DNA of 20,182 nucleotides from Conidiobolus incongruus B7586 (GCA_000697335.1 JNEM01010215.1:1-20182), one strand, 5' to 3'; numbered from the stretch's first letter, positions 1 through 10,200 are shown. Notes: a model not told the origin generated them from the letters alone. Program-made: numbers and translations.

Positions 1-1104
1 TATATATATTATATATATAATTAAATCTGTTAACTTAAAATATATCTGAAAAATCAGAAATAAAAATATTTGTTATTTTTTCTTTCCATACTAATATATA
101 TAATATTTATTAGAATTAAGCAATATTCTTTTTTATGAATATAGAATAAATATTTAAATTCTAGTAACTTTGATACAAATGACTATTTAGTATAATAGTT
201 ATTTATTGTATTTTTGATCTATAATGATCATAAAACAATTACTATTAGATGATTTATTTCACTTGAGATTTATTACATCTATAAATATTTCATCAAATTT
301 AATCAACTTTTATAATTAAAAATGTTATTCATATTCTCAAATATCTCTTGGTTGAGCGATAATCAACAATTTAAATTTAATTATTGTTGAAAACGATATT
401 TTGAAATTCAATAAATATCTAATAAATTTATAATCTATTCTGAAAAAATTATTAAAATTCAAGATATAATATATTAGGATGATTAGATTCTTTAAAGTAT
501 TTAAAGTTTATTTAAATTAAATTATATAATGATTATTGAAAACAGAATTTAAAACAAAACTTTATATATATTCATAGTATATATTCAATTCTGATTATTC
601 GGATTTAATAAAAAAATTTACAATTATTATAATAATTGATTTTTTAAAATAGTTGAATTAGATTACTTTTTAATATTACGATTGATGATATATATGAAAC
701 AATGAAACAGTGTATAAAATCAAGCTGAGGTACTAGATTTTCATTAGTGAATAATCTAATATTGAACAAAAAATAAAATCAATAAGATTATTAAAAAGAA
801 TGAAGTCTAGGAAAGTTTTTATTGAAATATCTTTTTTAATACCATGTAAAATATAATTGTTTATTAAATTTTAATATTGGTTATGCCAATTTAAATTTCT
901 TATTCCAAAAAATATAAGACCATTTCTAATCCCATAATAATAATTAGAGGGATAATTATTATTATTACATCACGACAAAAAAATTTTTCTACTTAATTCA
1001 AAACATTTGACCACTCTAAATTTTAAGGGAATATTTATTGATAATATATCCACTTAAATTTATTAAGTCAATGAATTCTTAATCCTCTCTCTTTAATTTT
1101 CAGT
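1..1104. other. AT-rich stretch, no gene seen
   Basis: This is very AT-rich DNA, beginning with a TA-alternating run at 1-20. Stops are dense in every frame and I see no coding-like composition. The last 25 bases, just before the PDCD2-like start codon, form a pyrimidine-rich tract ending in CAG, which looks like a 3' splice site, so part of this stretch may be 5' UTR or a 5' UTR intron. Confidence 0.6.
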
Positions 1105-2569
1105 ATGACTCAAGTTCAGTTGGGTTTCGTGTTAAACGATCCTAAAGCTATTCTGCCTCAGGAGTTGGTTTTCCCTTCCAAGATCGGAGGTCGACCGGTA
1201 AGTTCTTATTGTCTGTTGTATTCTTTTGGGCTTTTATCTTATGATTCTTTTTCAGGTTTGGTTACATCCCGATCACCCATTACCTTCCGAGAAGGTAACC
1301 TGTGGAATATGTAAGAATCCTTTGCGCTTTTTGTTGCAGGTGAGTTAGCTAGTACAACTAATACAATTTTGAGAGAGTGTGTGTTATATGATGACATTAT
1401 GGGAATCTCAATGATATTAATCCAAATACGCAACAAACCATGATTTCACATCAATTGTTCCTACTGATCATAGCACCTACTCTCAACTAAAGTTATTTTT
1501 CATTATAGTTTTCATGAATAAGTACTAATAGATGTACTTTATTTAGATGTATACTCCCGAAGATGAACCTGCTGACGCCTATCACCGCATGTTATACGTA
1601 TTCGTATGTGAGAATAACATCTGCCACCAGGAGGATCGTCTCAAATGTATTAAAGTATTCCGTTCTCAATTACCTAAAGAAAACAAGTACTATGTAATCG
1701 ATCGGGACCAATCCTCCATTACTGGCGACGATGTTGAGGAAGACGATATTGTTTGGAAACTCAACACTTCCATTAGTCCAGACCACTACAAATGTCCGCT
1801 ATGTGGTCTTCATGGCAATAAGCAATGCTCCAAGTGTAAGCGTGTCAAATACTGCTCCCGAGCCCATCAGCTCGAGCATTGGAGTAATGGCCACAAGACT
1901 CAATGTACAATTCTCGCCACTCAACCTGATACTCCTCCATTCCCCATTGATAAGTTGACATTGGGACGTTTCGCCTATCCCGAACACTATCTGGTCAGTG
2001 AACCCGAAATGACAGAAGAAGAAATGAAAGAGGAGGAAGCTCTCCGCATCAAAGACACATTGGACCGCTTCAAAATTGAAGAAGCCAAGGAGGCCGAAGC
2101 CAACAAGATGGCCTTAATCAAACCTGGGGAGGAACAATACGAAAACACCGAAACCGGAGTGGACAGAACTTTCCTCAAATTCCAAAAGCGTGTGGAATTT
2201 GATCCTGATCAAGTTCTCCGTTATGTTAGAACTTTTTACGACAACGAAGATGGCGAATTTGATGAGAATTCGGAACCTCTCTGGGTTAGTGACATCAATC
2301 AACTCACACCCGAAGAAATTCCTAAATGTCCCAACTGTGATCAGCCTCGCAAATTTGAATTGCAACTTTTGCCGCAACTTCTCAATTATCTCAATCTTGA
2401 TTTTACAATGGATCGTTCTTTAGATTTTGGAACTTTATTAATCTACTCCTGTAATAAGAATTGTTCCTCAGACTCGAATGAAATTTACTACGAGGAATTC
2501 GTGTGGGAGCAGCCCTTCTCCACTGATGGTATCGGCGAGAATATTAGGAAGAATCATTTTAATATGTAA
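1105..2569 (+). CDS. PDCD2/TSR4-type MYND zinc-finger protein (3 exons)
   Basis: Exons 1105-1197, 1256-1339 and 1547-2569 join in phase 0 into a 399-residue protein; the introns are 58 nt (GTAAGT start) and 207 nt (GTGAGT start). Visible parts: the N-terminal PDCD2 signature (LGFVLNDP, FPSKIGGRPVWL, then C47-x2-C50 and PLRFLLQ); a MYND zinc finger with C142, C145, C153, C156, C162, H166, H175 and C179, with His in place of one usual Cys as in other PDCD2 proteins; an acidic, Glu-rich middle; and the C-terminal PDCD2_C domain with CPNCDQPRKFELQLLPQLL and EEFVWEQP. Family knowledge: yeast Tsr4 and animal PDCD2 are dedicated cytoplasmic chaperones of ribosomal protein uS5 (Rps2) and support 40S assembly. 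ATG 1105 is the only start that gives the conserved N-terminus. An AATAAA lies at 2599. The assignment is firm; the splice sites are read by eye. Confidence 0.93.
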
Positions 2570-2743
2570 ATACACTAACCAATTTAGATTAATTATTTAA
2601 TAAAATTAATATTGTATATTATTATTATATCTCAAATCACTCTAATTCACTTTTATTCTATTGTTTTTATTTGTTTATGATTTTCATTTTAGACTTTATA
2701 AATACAGATTATTTCAATTTATTAAAATTGAAGAAACGATGTA

Positions 2744-3038
2744 TTAGGTGCTGATTGGAAAAGAAAGGAACATTTGAACCTCATCCCAATAGTTAATCAA
2801 CCAAAGATTTCTAGCAATACATTGACTATCATATTCAGGATCGATCACAACGTCAGTGTCAACCAAGCTCACATTAGATATCATCAGTTGAGAATTCAAC
2901 AACCTCAGCGAAAGTTGGAATCAAAAATCTTTGAATTGTTATGACTTTCATTTTCAATATATACAAACATACCCAGCTTTGCACAATAATTGCACCCTTA
3001 AAACTCTCTCGAATACCAAAGAATTCTAAATTACCAAA
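2744..3038 (-). pseudogene. Unidentified coding remnant or partial gene
   Basis: Two overlapping open frames lie on the minus strand: 3038-2874 (about 54 codons, containing FFGIRESFKGAIIVQSW) and 2920-2744 (58 codons, containing SLVDTDVVIDPEYDSQ and NLWLINYWDEV, ending TAA). Codon choice resembles the neighbouring real genes, and GC is higher than in the flanking DNA. The two frames would read on from one another after a one-base shift near 2880, which suggests either a decayed gene or an unrecognised small intron. A GTATGT donor-like site occurs near 2974. I do not recognise the family; the alternating hydrophobic pattern is loosely like leucine-rich/F-box repeats, but that is a guess. The plus strand is also open for about 66 codons here, so strand is not certain. 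Confidence 0.35.
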
Positions 3039-3120
3039 TTATATCAAGGTCAAAGATAACATAGGAAATTAAAGATCCCATAAAATCATTTAATATCCAA
3101 TCGATCCAACAAACTCATAC

Positions 3121-3899
3121 ATGAAAGAATCGATTAACACTTTCAAAAACTCATCCCATAACGGTTCAATCCAATCAATCCACATAAATAATCCATATCA
3201 AGATCCAGCATATATTAAATATTTTATAACAATCATGACAGTTTATTCAAATCCTTTCAAGAATTCACCTTTGCCAGTACCTGCTTTAACTAACTACAAA
3301 TTCTATACCTTAATTATGGTATTGGACCAAAATAACAATGTAAATTAAACAATATATAATCATGTAATAGTCTCATTAAGAAAATAAAGGTATTACTAGG
3401 CCGTAAAAAACGTGGATTCGGCCAAGGGAATTGGCTAGGGTTCGGGGGAAAATTAGAACCTGGAGAAACTGTTGAGCAGGGAGCTAAACGAGAATTACAA
3501 GTAAACCAATATGATCATTATATCTAAGTGATAATATTAAATTGTTTAGGAGGAGTGTGGTCTAATTGCCAATAGCCTCAAACCTTTAGGAAATTTAAAG
3601 TTTGTATTCGCTAATGATTCAACTTTGTATGAGGTGGAAATATTTTTGTGTGAGGATTATGAAGGCGATATTATGGAGTAAATTTATTAATAATTTTTAG
3701 TATAATATAATAATGATGGTTTAGATCGGACGAAATGGAACCCAAATGGTTCACTCAGCAGGAAATACCATTTGATAAGATGTGGGATGGTGACTACATT
3801 TGGTATCCATATCTATTCCAGAAAAAATATGGATTCAAGTTGGTTAAATACTTTAGTGAAGACCATTCTAAATTGTTGTATCATGAAATTGGTTTTTAA
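3121..3899 (+). CDS. MTH1/NUDT1-type Nudix hydrolase (4 exons)
   Basis: Exons 3121-3339, 3381-3500, 3550-3677 and 3725-3899 (introns 41, 49 and 47 nt) give 213 residues. The protein matches MTH1: YTLIMVLDQ, then [21 protein letters not shown], a complete Nudix box at residues 96-118 (G96, E102, R110 E111, E114 E115, G117 L118), SDEMEPKWF, and the MW..W(Y/F)P segment. Family role: hydrolysis of oxidised purine nucleoside triphosphates (8-oxo-dGTP, 2-OH-dATP) to monophosphates, cleaning the nucleotide pool. W176 matches human Trp117 and D179 matches Asp120, but Gly178 occupies the Asp119 position. The N-terminus is about 55 residues longer than human MTH1; a second in-frame ATG at 3235 would give 175 residues, so the start is uncertain. 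The first intron (41 nt) is the least secure join, although it restores the frame exactly. AATAAA is at 3941. Confidence 0.88.
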
Positions 3900-4083
3900 T
3901 TTTTACAATGATATTGGGATTAAAGTTTAAATTTGAATCAAATAAACATCCACCATGTTGATAATTTTTTAATACTAGAATAATCGATAAATTATTTGCT
4001 TGTAGTATTTTATTCAACTATTAAAATTCATCGATTTTAAAATCTACAAAATCTTACACTTAAAATGGTAACACCAAAGAAAA

Positions 4084-4127
4084 TTCCAGAATATTTCGAA
4101 ATTTTTCAAGATTTTACTCGAATTTTC
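4084..4127 (+). promoter_or_regulatory. Heat-shock elements of the small heat-shock gene
   Basis: Heat-shock factor binds inverted 5-bp nGAAn units. Here TTC-nn-GAA occurs perfectly at 4084-4091, followed in register by weaker units TTT (4094), AAA (4099) and TTT (4104), and a second perfect GAA-nn-TTC pair lies at 4120-4127. They sit 114-157 bases before the start codon and 54-97 bases before the TATA box, a normal place for HSF control. Confidence 0.65.
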
Positions 4128-4180
4128 AGTGATCTAATATTTATTTTGTTATTCTGAACTATTATCATCTAGTTAATTAG

Positions 4181-4188
4181 TATAAATA
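4181..4188 (+). promoter_or_regulatory. TATA box (TATAAATA)
   Basis: A perfect TATAAATA lies 53 bases upstream of the small heat-shock protein start codon and just downstream of the heat-shock elements. The A-rich leader that follows (to 4240) has no upstream ATG. Confidence 0.7.
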
Positions 4189-4240
4189 CAGCACATAAAC
4201 AATAATAAAGTAAAAAATAATCTATAAATCATATCAAGAA

Positions 4241-4741
4241 ATGTTCTCTTCCCCATTCCAAAATCCACTAATCCAAGCTTTCACCAACCTAGCCGTTGCA
4301 GAATTTAACAATCCGAAACATTTAAAATCTTATGAGGGATATATCGAACCCGATACTGATATTTATGAATCTGATACCGTGTATAAGGTGATGGTAGCTG
4401 TTCCTGGTGTTAATAAGGACTGTATCAACATTGAGTTTCAAGATCAGACGCTGACCGTGACAGCATCTAACAAGCTACAGAATGATCAAGTTAAAACTTT
4501 AGAAGCTGGTCAAATATTTGATAAATCCAATAACAATAATATAATTGACCAACCTGAAGACTCAAGCAATTCAACCGAATTCAAATCCATCACGACAGAA
4601 ATTTACGAAGGCAACTATCGCAGACAATTGAAATTCCCCAAACCCATTACAAATAATAGTATCACTGCGAATCTCGAAAATGGTATCTTAACCATTGTAC
4701 TAACAAAAAATCATAGTCATAAGAAGATAAATATTGAATAA
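4241..4741 (+). CDS. Small heat-shock protein (Hsp20/alpha-crystallin)
   Basis: A single-exon gene for 166 residues. The alpha-crystallin domain starts near residue 37 (PDTDIYESDTVYKV, VAVPGV, IEFQDQTLTVTA) and ends with NGILTIVLTK, which holds the conserved G-x-L motif. Between the two beta-sandwich halves lies an insert of about 40 residues (roughly 82-117) rich in Asn, Asp, Glu and Ser. The last residues, KKINIE, carry an I-x-I motif, which in this family docks into a neighbouring subunit during oligomer assembly. The N-terminal arm (MFSSPFQNP) is short. Family role: ATP-independent holdase that keeps unfolding cytosolic proteins soluble during stress. Absence of introns fits a heat-inducible gene, and heat-shock elements plus a TATA box stand just upstream. 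AATAAA follows at 4754. Confidence 0.92.
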   Translation: MFSSPFQNPLIQAFTNLAVAEFNNPKHLKSYEGYIEPDTDIYESDTVYKVMVAVPGVNKDCINIEFQDQTLTVTASNKLQNDQVKTLEAGQIFDKSNNNNIIDQPEDSSNSTEFKSITTEIYEGNYRRQLKFPKPITNNSITANLENGILTIVLTKNHSHKKINIE

Positions 4742-4822
4742 TTAGTATATTTGAATAAAGGTATAATTATATAAAAAAATTATATTTATAGAGAACTCTT
4801 TAACAATGAATTATTATTACTT

Positions 4823-4896
4823 TGATCTCGCTCAGATTCGAACTGAGGACCGTCTGTGTGTTAGAAAGACGTGATAACCAACTACACCACGAGATC
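4823..4896 (-). tRNA. tRNA-Val (AAC)
   Basis: Read on the minus strand, the 7-bp acceptor stem GATCTCG/CGAGATC is perfect, the T arm is CTCAG-TTCGAAT-CTGAG, the D arm holds the A box (GTGTAGTTGGTTATCAC) and the anticodon loop CTAACAC carries AAC. Discriminator A is at 4823. There is no intron and no encoded CCA. The anticodon stem TCTTT/ACAGA has a T/C mismatch at the 30:40 pair. The first T run on the minus strand (A run on the plus strand, about 4773-4779) is over 40 bases downstream, farther than usual for a Pol III terminator. Confidence 0.9.
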
Positions 4897-4897
4897 A

Positions 4898-5460
4898 TAT
4901 TCCAAGTGTCCCAATTGTTACCTGATTGATACCTTTTCTCACTCAAAATTACTATCAAGTACCCTGATCAACCTGATTAGGCCTTAATAACATTATACCA
5001 ACCCCACATCCAAGTGACCTCACCATTACTCAGTCGCTGCATACTTATGGCAACATTTTTCACTTAATTCTAAGGAGGCCTTTCTCTCACCTTTTACAAA
5101 TAAACCTTTTTACTACTTCCAAAAACCAACCTCTTAGTATACACAAGTAGCCGTATATAACTCCGGTTGAGTCATCTTCCATTATATTTACTCCACACCC
5201 GTTCCTATTGATACTTTGTGATTCCGTCTCCTTAGCATGCAGGAACCTCACACTGCCACCACTGTTGCTACTGGCCTAGTCACACTTTTCAACGCCCAGT
5301 TTACAAGTGATCATGGCCGGATGGCCAGGGGACTGATCATTGGTAGTCTACCCTAGTTGGTAGGTGCCATGCTTCACAACCTGGCCTATACAATGGTTGT
5401 GTCGGTGTCCTCGATGACGTTCCAAAAGCTAATAACCGCGACACCAGCCATTTACCATAA
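4898..5460. other. GC-richer island 5' of tRNA-Val, possible transporter relic
   Basis: Composition rises sharply relative to both flanks and falls back to A/T-rich DNA at about 5460. From 5237 on the plus strand a hydrophobic reading frame runs to the island's edge with one interruption. It contains TSDHGRMARGLIIGSL and LVGAMLHNLAYTMVV. The D-x-G-R followed by a hydrophobic helix resembles motif A and the next membrane helix of major facilitator transporters; this similarity is weak and by eye only. The first half (4898-5236) shows no clear frame on either strand, and no terminal repeats were found. It could be a decayed gene, a foreign insertion, or mobile DNA attracted to the tRNA gene, as retroelements often are. 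Confidence 0.4.
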
Positions 5461-6280
5461 ATTTGATATTTTCGAAAATATAAATTATCTCATTAATCAC
5501 TCCTCTATTGATATTATTAGAATTAAATTTCGTTATTTTTTTACAAATTAAAATTTTTATTATAATTATATTACTTTTTGCATTATAATCACAATTTATT
5601 TCCATTTTTACTTATGTATACATATATTTAAACAATTTTCATTTTTTACAATCATCTTCATTAATTAAAGACATATTGCAATCTATTTCGGCTTAATTTC
5701 AAAATAATAATTTTATTCAAAAAGTTTATTTTTTTTGATTGTTTATATTAGTAAATTAGAATTTTTTATATTAGTTTGATTTGTTTTTTTATTAATTGAA
5801 TAAAGATATTGATCAATCTAGAAATGTTGCGATATTTTAATCAAATATATATTAATTTTATTTACAAGTTTTAAAATGATTTGGATTTAATATTGAGTAA
5901 TTCTGTATTTTAATATTATTATAGGATACAAATCAATTTATTTAAAATAATGAATTTAGTTAATCTACTTGAATTTATGTCTCCATAAAAAATTTATATA
6001 TGTTCAGCTATTGAAGTTTGAAAGGATTACTGGATAGCAATATACATCATCCTTTATTTATATTTATAGTTGTTCTTATTATATTATATTATAATATTTG
6101 TCAAATCCAAATTCTTCAATATTGAAATTTCAAATTCATTAATAAAAATTTATTTGATATGAAATTTGTTCAAAATGATGGTTGTATTAAACATTTTATT
6201 ATCCCATAAATTTTATATCTTTATTTCATTATAAAAGATCTTAAAAATCCAGTCAAGGGTTTAAAATCAAAAAATTCATT
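5461..6280. other. AT-rich stretch, no gene seen
   Basis: Low-complexity A/T-rich DNA with frequent stops in all frames. No RNA gene, repeat array or coding-like segment was recognised. Its right end is the upstream region of the small membrane-protein gene. Confidence 0.6.
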
Positions 6281-6644
6281 ATGAGTAATAAGGTAATACA
6301 ATAAATTCTATCAATCTTTAACCTTAACTAACTTAAAAAATTAGTCCGTTGAACCCAGAAGAGCCCCCAGCACTGTCAAACTCCTAATATTTGCCTTTAT
6401 TTGGCCCAGCGTATATTTATTATCCCATCCCTATCACTATCCATCTGTACTTATCCCTCTAAATCGATTCTTCACTAACACATTCTGTCAAATTGGATGG
6501 AGAATGCTACTCTACATTCATTTGATAGAATCTTTATTTTGTGCTTATATCTGTTACAGACGTAATTACTCATTGAGTACTATTTGTTATTGGAGTTTTT
6601 GGACTTTTATATTTGGAGGTTTTCATATGAAGTATTTATTTTAA
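6281..6644 (+). CDS. Small three-helix membrane protein (2 exons)
   Basis: A tiny first exon (6281-6292, ATG + Ser-Asn-Lys) joins in phase 0 across a 52-nt intron (GTAATA start, CTAAC branch-like sequence, TTAG end) to 6345-6644, giving 103 residues. The second exon is open for 99 codons in AT-rich DNA where chance frames end quickly, and its GC is well above the flanks. The protein has three hydrophobic segments: about 15-31 (KLLIFAFIWPSVYLL), 58-77 (GWRMLLYIHLIESLFCAYIC) and 83-98 (YWSFWTFIFGGFH), with basic residues between the last two. The pattern, an E-x-L-x2-A...W-x-F-x-T-x3-G-G ending, recalls the DUF4499/TMEM254-type small membrane proteins of fungi and animals; this is a tentative memory-based match. 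An alternative 3' end is possible: a donor-like GTATTT at 6632 and a good acceptor (TTTTCAG) near 6720. Confidence 0.68.
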
Positions 6645-7295
6645 TTTTTGATTTAAAATTTTGTATGATTTTAAAAATCTAGCTCGTTTCAATATATTAT
6701 TATTATTATTATTATTTTCAGCTATTATATACTAAAATGAAGAATATAATATTTAATATTTCAAATCTGATAAATTACCTATATCTAAGAAATAACTTCC
6801 ATAATGCAATTAAGGTAATATGTCAACCTATCAAAATTACTTAAAACATCAATTACAATTTTACACAATAATTAAGTCAAAATAGTTTCAATATGATACA
6901 CATCAAACATTTGTAAAATTTGATTTAACCTTTGTGAAATCAACTAGATCAATTTATTTTAACTTGATAGTCTATATTCAAATATGAAATTCCAAAATAG
7001 AATATTTCTGAATTCATTAAAGTTTAGTTATGACAATATAAAACCTAATTAGTATTTCTTAATTTTTGAAATCGTCTTTGTTGATTACAATATTCAATAA
7101 ATTTGTTTTTAGTTGTGAATTAATTAGTTTTTTAGTATCTGATAATATTACAAATATATTTTAAAGTTGACGACTATATAAAAGTATTAAAGTGAGTAAA
7201 TGTGTGAGTTTAATTAATTAAAATTAAAACAATGCTCAATTTGCTAATGTAAACTGAAAAATTAAGATAAAAATATAGATGTTAAATAGCTAAAA
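6645..7295. other. AT-rich convergent intergenic region
   Basis: Lies between the 3' ends of the membrane-protein gene (+) and the tricalbin (-). It holds a short ATT trinucleotide repeat at about 6694-6717 followed by TTTTCAG. I see no other gene or RNA. Confidence 0.6.
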
Positions 7296-10200
7296 TTAAT
7301 CAGCGTGAAATTCTAAATTGAGGTGTACACGACCAGGTTCACCACCGAGTAATTCTTTAGTCCAATAGCTGGTTTCGAAATGACCTCCAGGTTGGATATT
7401 TTGGATAACATCCCAAAGGTTGAAGGTAACGTCCCCAAGACTGACATCCGATTTGATCTTGTTGTAATCCCTGACCTAAAAAAGAGTTAGATTATTGTGT
7501 TACAATGATAATTGAAATACTTACTGATAACATGATATAATACGGATCTCCGCTGGGGACGACAATTCTCGTTGTTTCATTCCAAACGGGTGTAAGCGAC
7601 TTCTTGATTACTTGAGATTCATAGTGCGTCTTTCCGCGAATCTTCACGCGAATATAAGGGTCACTGAAGCCGTTGGAGTCGACTGCCTTAAGATCCTTAG
7701 CCTCAATGAGGGTGAGAATAAGTGATCCAGGTACACCGGTAGCTTCGCCACCAGGGACATTAGGTCTATCAGGTCTATCAACAGATGTTACTGATTGAGT
7801 GTCCATACTCTCGCGAGCAATATCTTCAGAGCTGGAGACTGCTATAGGAGTATTGGAAGGAGTAGATCTGAAAGTAGGTGTACCAGTCATGGAAGTAGCC
7901 GCGTTCTTAATACTACTACCATAACCTACGTAGGTGGAACCAGCACGCATATCAGCAGGACTCAATTGACCAGGTTTATAGGTCATTCTAATTTTGATTT
8001 CGCCCTGTGAAATATCTCTTAAAGTGAAATATTGTTCGAAAGGTTCATTGGGGGTCAAATCAGCAACATTAAAAGTAAAATTACCCAGCGATTCCTTGGT
8101 TTCAAGGCGATTCCAGTCATATACTTTGAAGTATAGGTATGATCCATTGCTGTTAAGGATAGGAATTTCAGTCGATTCATTAAACACCGGATTGAGAGTT
8201 TTCTTAATGACTTTAGATTTGAATATTTTGTGACCATTGAGTTTGATTTCAACATAAGGGTCACTGGTACCACTCGAGTCAGCTGCAAATAGATTTCTTC
8301 CTTCGAGAATATCAATAGTAAGACGACCTTGAGTTTGGGAAAATCCTTCGACAGATTCGTCGTAATCCACTGGAAGAAGCTCAAGGCTAACATTAAGCTC
8401 ACCGCTGGGGCGACAAGAAACCCATTTCTTTTCTCCAAGAAGATCGATGAGATCGTTGGCCATGCAGCTCCAACTGACAACATCCGTAGCTCTGTCATCC
8501 TTTCCTTCTTGAATATAAATATTGAGCTGAGTGGTGGTTAATCCAGGGATGAATACACTCGTGCTTGCATTGAAGATAGGAGTTGACGAGTTTTTGTTTT
8601 GCGCTTCGGCGGTAAGGAAATTATTGACCTTGGACGAGTTGAGACAAACTAATGCGCGATAATTGCCTTCAGGAAGACCTTTAGCAGAATGAATCTTGAC
8701 ATGGGCAAGGAACTTGCTGTATTGTGAGTAATCCCATTTGTATGGTTCTTTAGATTCTGTGGGTGGTTGAGTAGTGATAAGATTACCCTCAGCATCGACT
8801 TGAGAATCAACAGGTTCGGCCTTTTCGTCAGCAGTGGATGGAGGAGGCAATGCAAGAGGATGGAAAGATGCACTATAATGCAACAAGCCGCATGGTTTGC
8901 CTTTGCTAGTAAGAGGATCCCATGTGTCAATAGGAGCTCTGGCCAAGTGGATGTTATCTTCGGTTTCAATTAAGCTGGAAAGTTGAAATTCGATGGTACC
9001 CAGAGAATCGTCATTTCTCATAGTATTTTCGTCAAATGCCTCTAATGTGATTAATGCGGTAGGTCTGTAAACAGGGAAGAAAATTACACGATTCCAAATG
9101 GGATTGGCATCATTCTTAATGACTTGAGTGCGTCCAACTTCTTGGCCTCCCATTGTAACTTGAACGAATGGATCAGGAGAGGAAGTAGATTTTTCAAGAT
9201 TCTTGAGCTGAGAAGCTTGGTATAATACTAAGCGAACAACACCAATACATGAGGAACCAGCGCCTCCGCTGAGAGATTGATCAGCGGGAATAGATAAAGG
9301 ATGCCATTTAGCAGTGACACGGACCTTGCCTTGTTTACAATTGCTCAAAGGATACCAGCCGTTGGTTTTAGATGTATCAAGTAATTTCAAGACTTGGTAA
9401 CTCCAGTTACCAAGCTCAGGGTCGACAGCTAATCCACGATCATCTTTTACAACAATGCTAACCGTGGTATTAGCGATGTCAGTGACAACCAATTCAATAT
9501 ATTCTTCAAAGCTTGGGTTATTATTGCGTTTCTTCTTTCTGGTAGTAAGTAGACGTTCACCATTTACAGAAATATGGCAGTAAGGAGTAAATTTACCAGT
9601 GATAGATTTGCTGATATCGAGTTCTTGAAGCTGGTGAAGTGTTAATCTGAGGATACCAACCTCACTTTGGAGAGAAGATGGATCGTGAAGAGAAGATAAT
9701 ACAACGCTATCCTTCATAACTGGGTAGAATTGAGTATCTACCGTAATAGTGCCAGTTTGTAAATTCTTCTTGTACAAGTTAAGAGAAACATCAACTTGAG
9801 CAGGTTTTTCTTGAAGTTGTGATAAATCAAAAGTAGCAGTGCCCATGACACTATCTCCAGTAAATTTGTTATGATCCTTAATTTCAAATTTCAAATCTTC
9901 ACTTAAATTATATAAAATGATAGTAAACTCTTCATTAAAGTTGGGGTTTCTGGTATCTGATTTATGTTTAGTTTCTTGAAGTAATCCACGAGTGTCGGTG
10001 CTAATAGCGACATATGGATCAGGCTGGCCAAGGGTATCTCCGCCTTTGAGATTCCTGCATTGTTTGACAGTTAACTTCAAAAGGCCAATGACAGGGTTGT
10101 AGCCAGGACCAGTAAGCATATCTCCAATCTTGAGTTCAAATTCATGAGGATTATACATCATAGGCTTAAGAATAGCATGAATTTGATCTCTAATAAATGA

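Noticed and set aside
1731-2423. Extra frames on both strands within the PDCD2-like third exon
   Set aside because: Shadows of a well-supported coding exon.
3121-3899. Nudix first exon as a separate 75-residue gene
   Set aside because: The sequence before its stop (YTLIMVLDQ) is the conserved start of MTH1, and a 41-nt intron restores the frame to the Nudix exon.
6694-6717. ATT repeat as part of a CRISPR-like or regulatory array
   Set aside because: It is a plain trinucleotide microsatellite in an A/T-rich eukaryotic genome; there are no spacers.
8055-8969. Minus-strand open frames of 106 and 147 residues inside the tricalbin
   Set aside because: They are shifted frames of the tricalbin exon, whose own frame encodes clear C2 domains.
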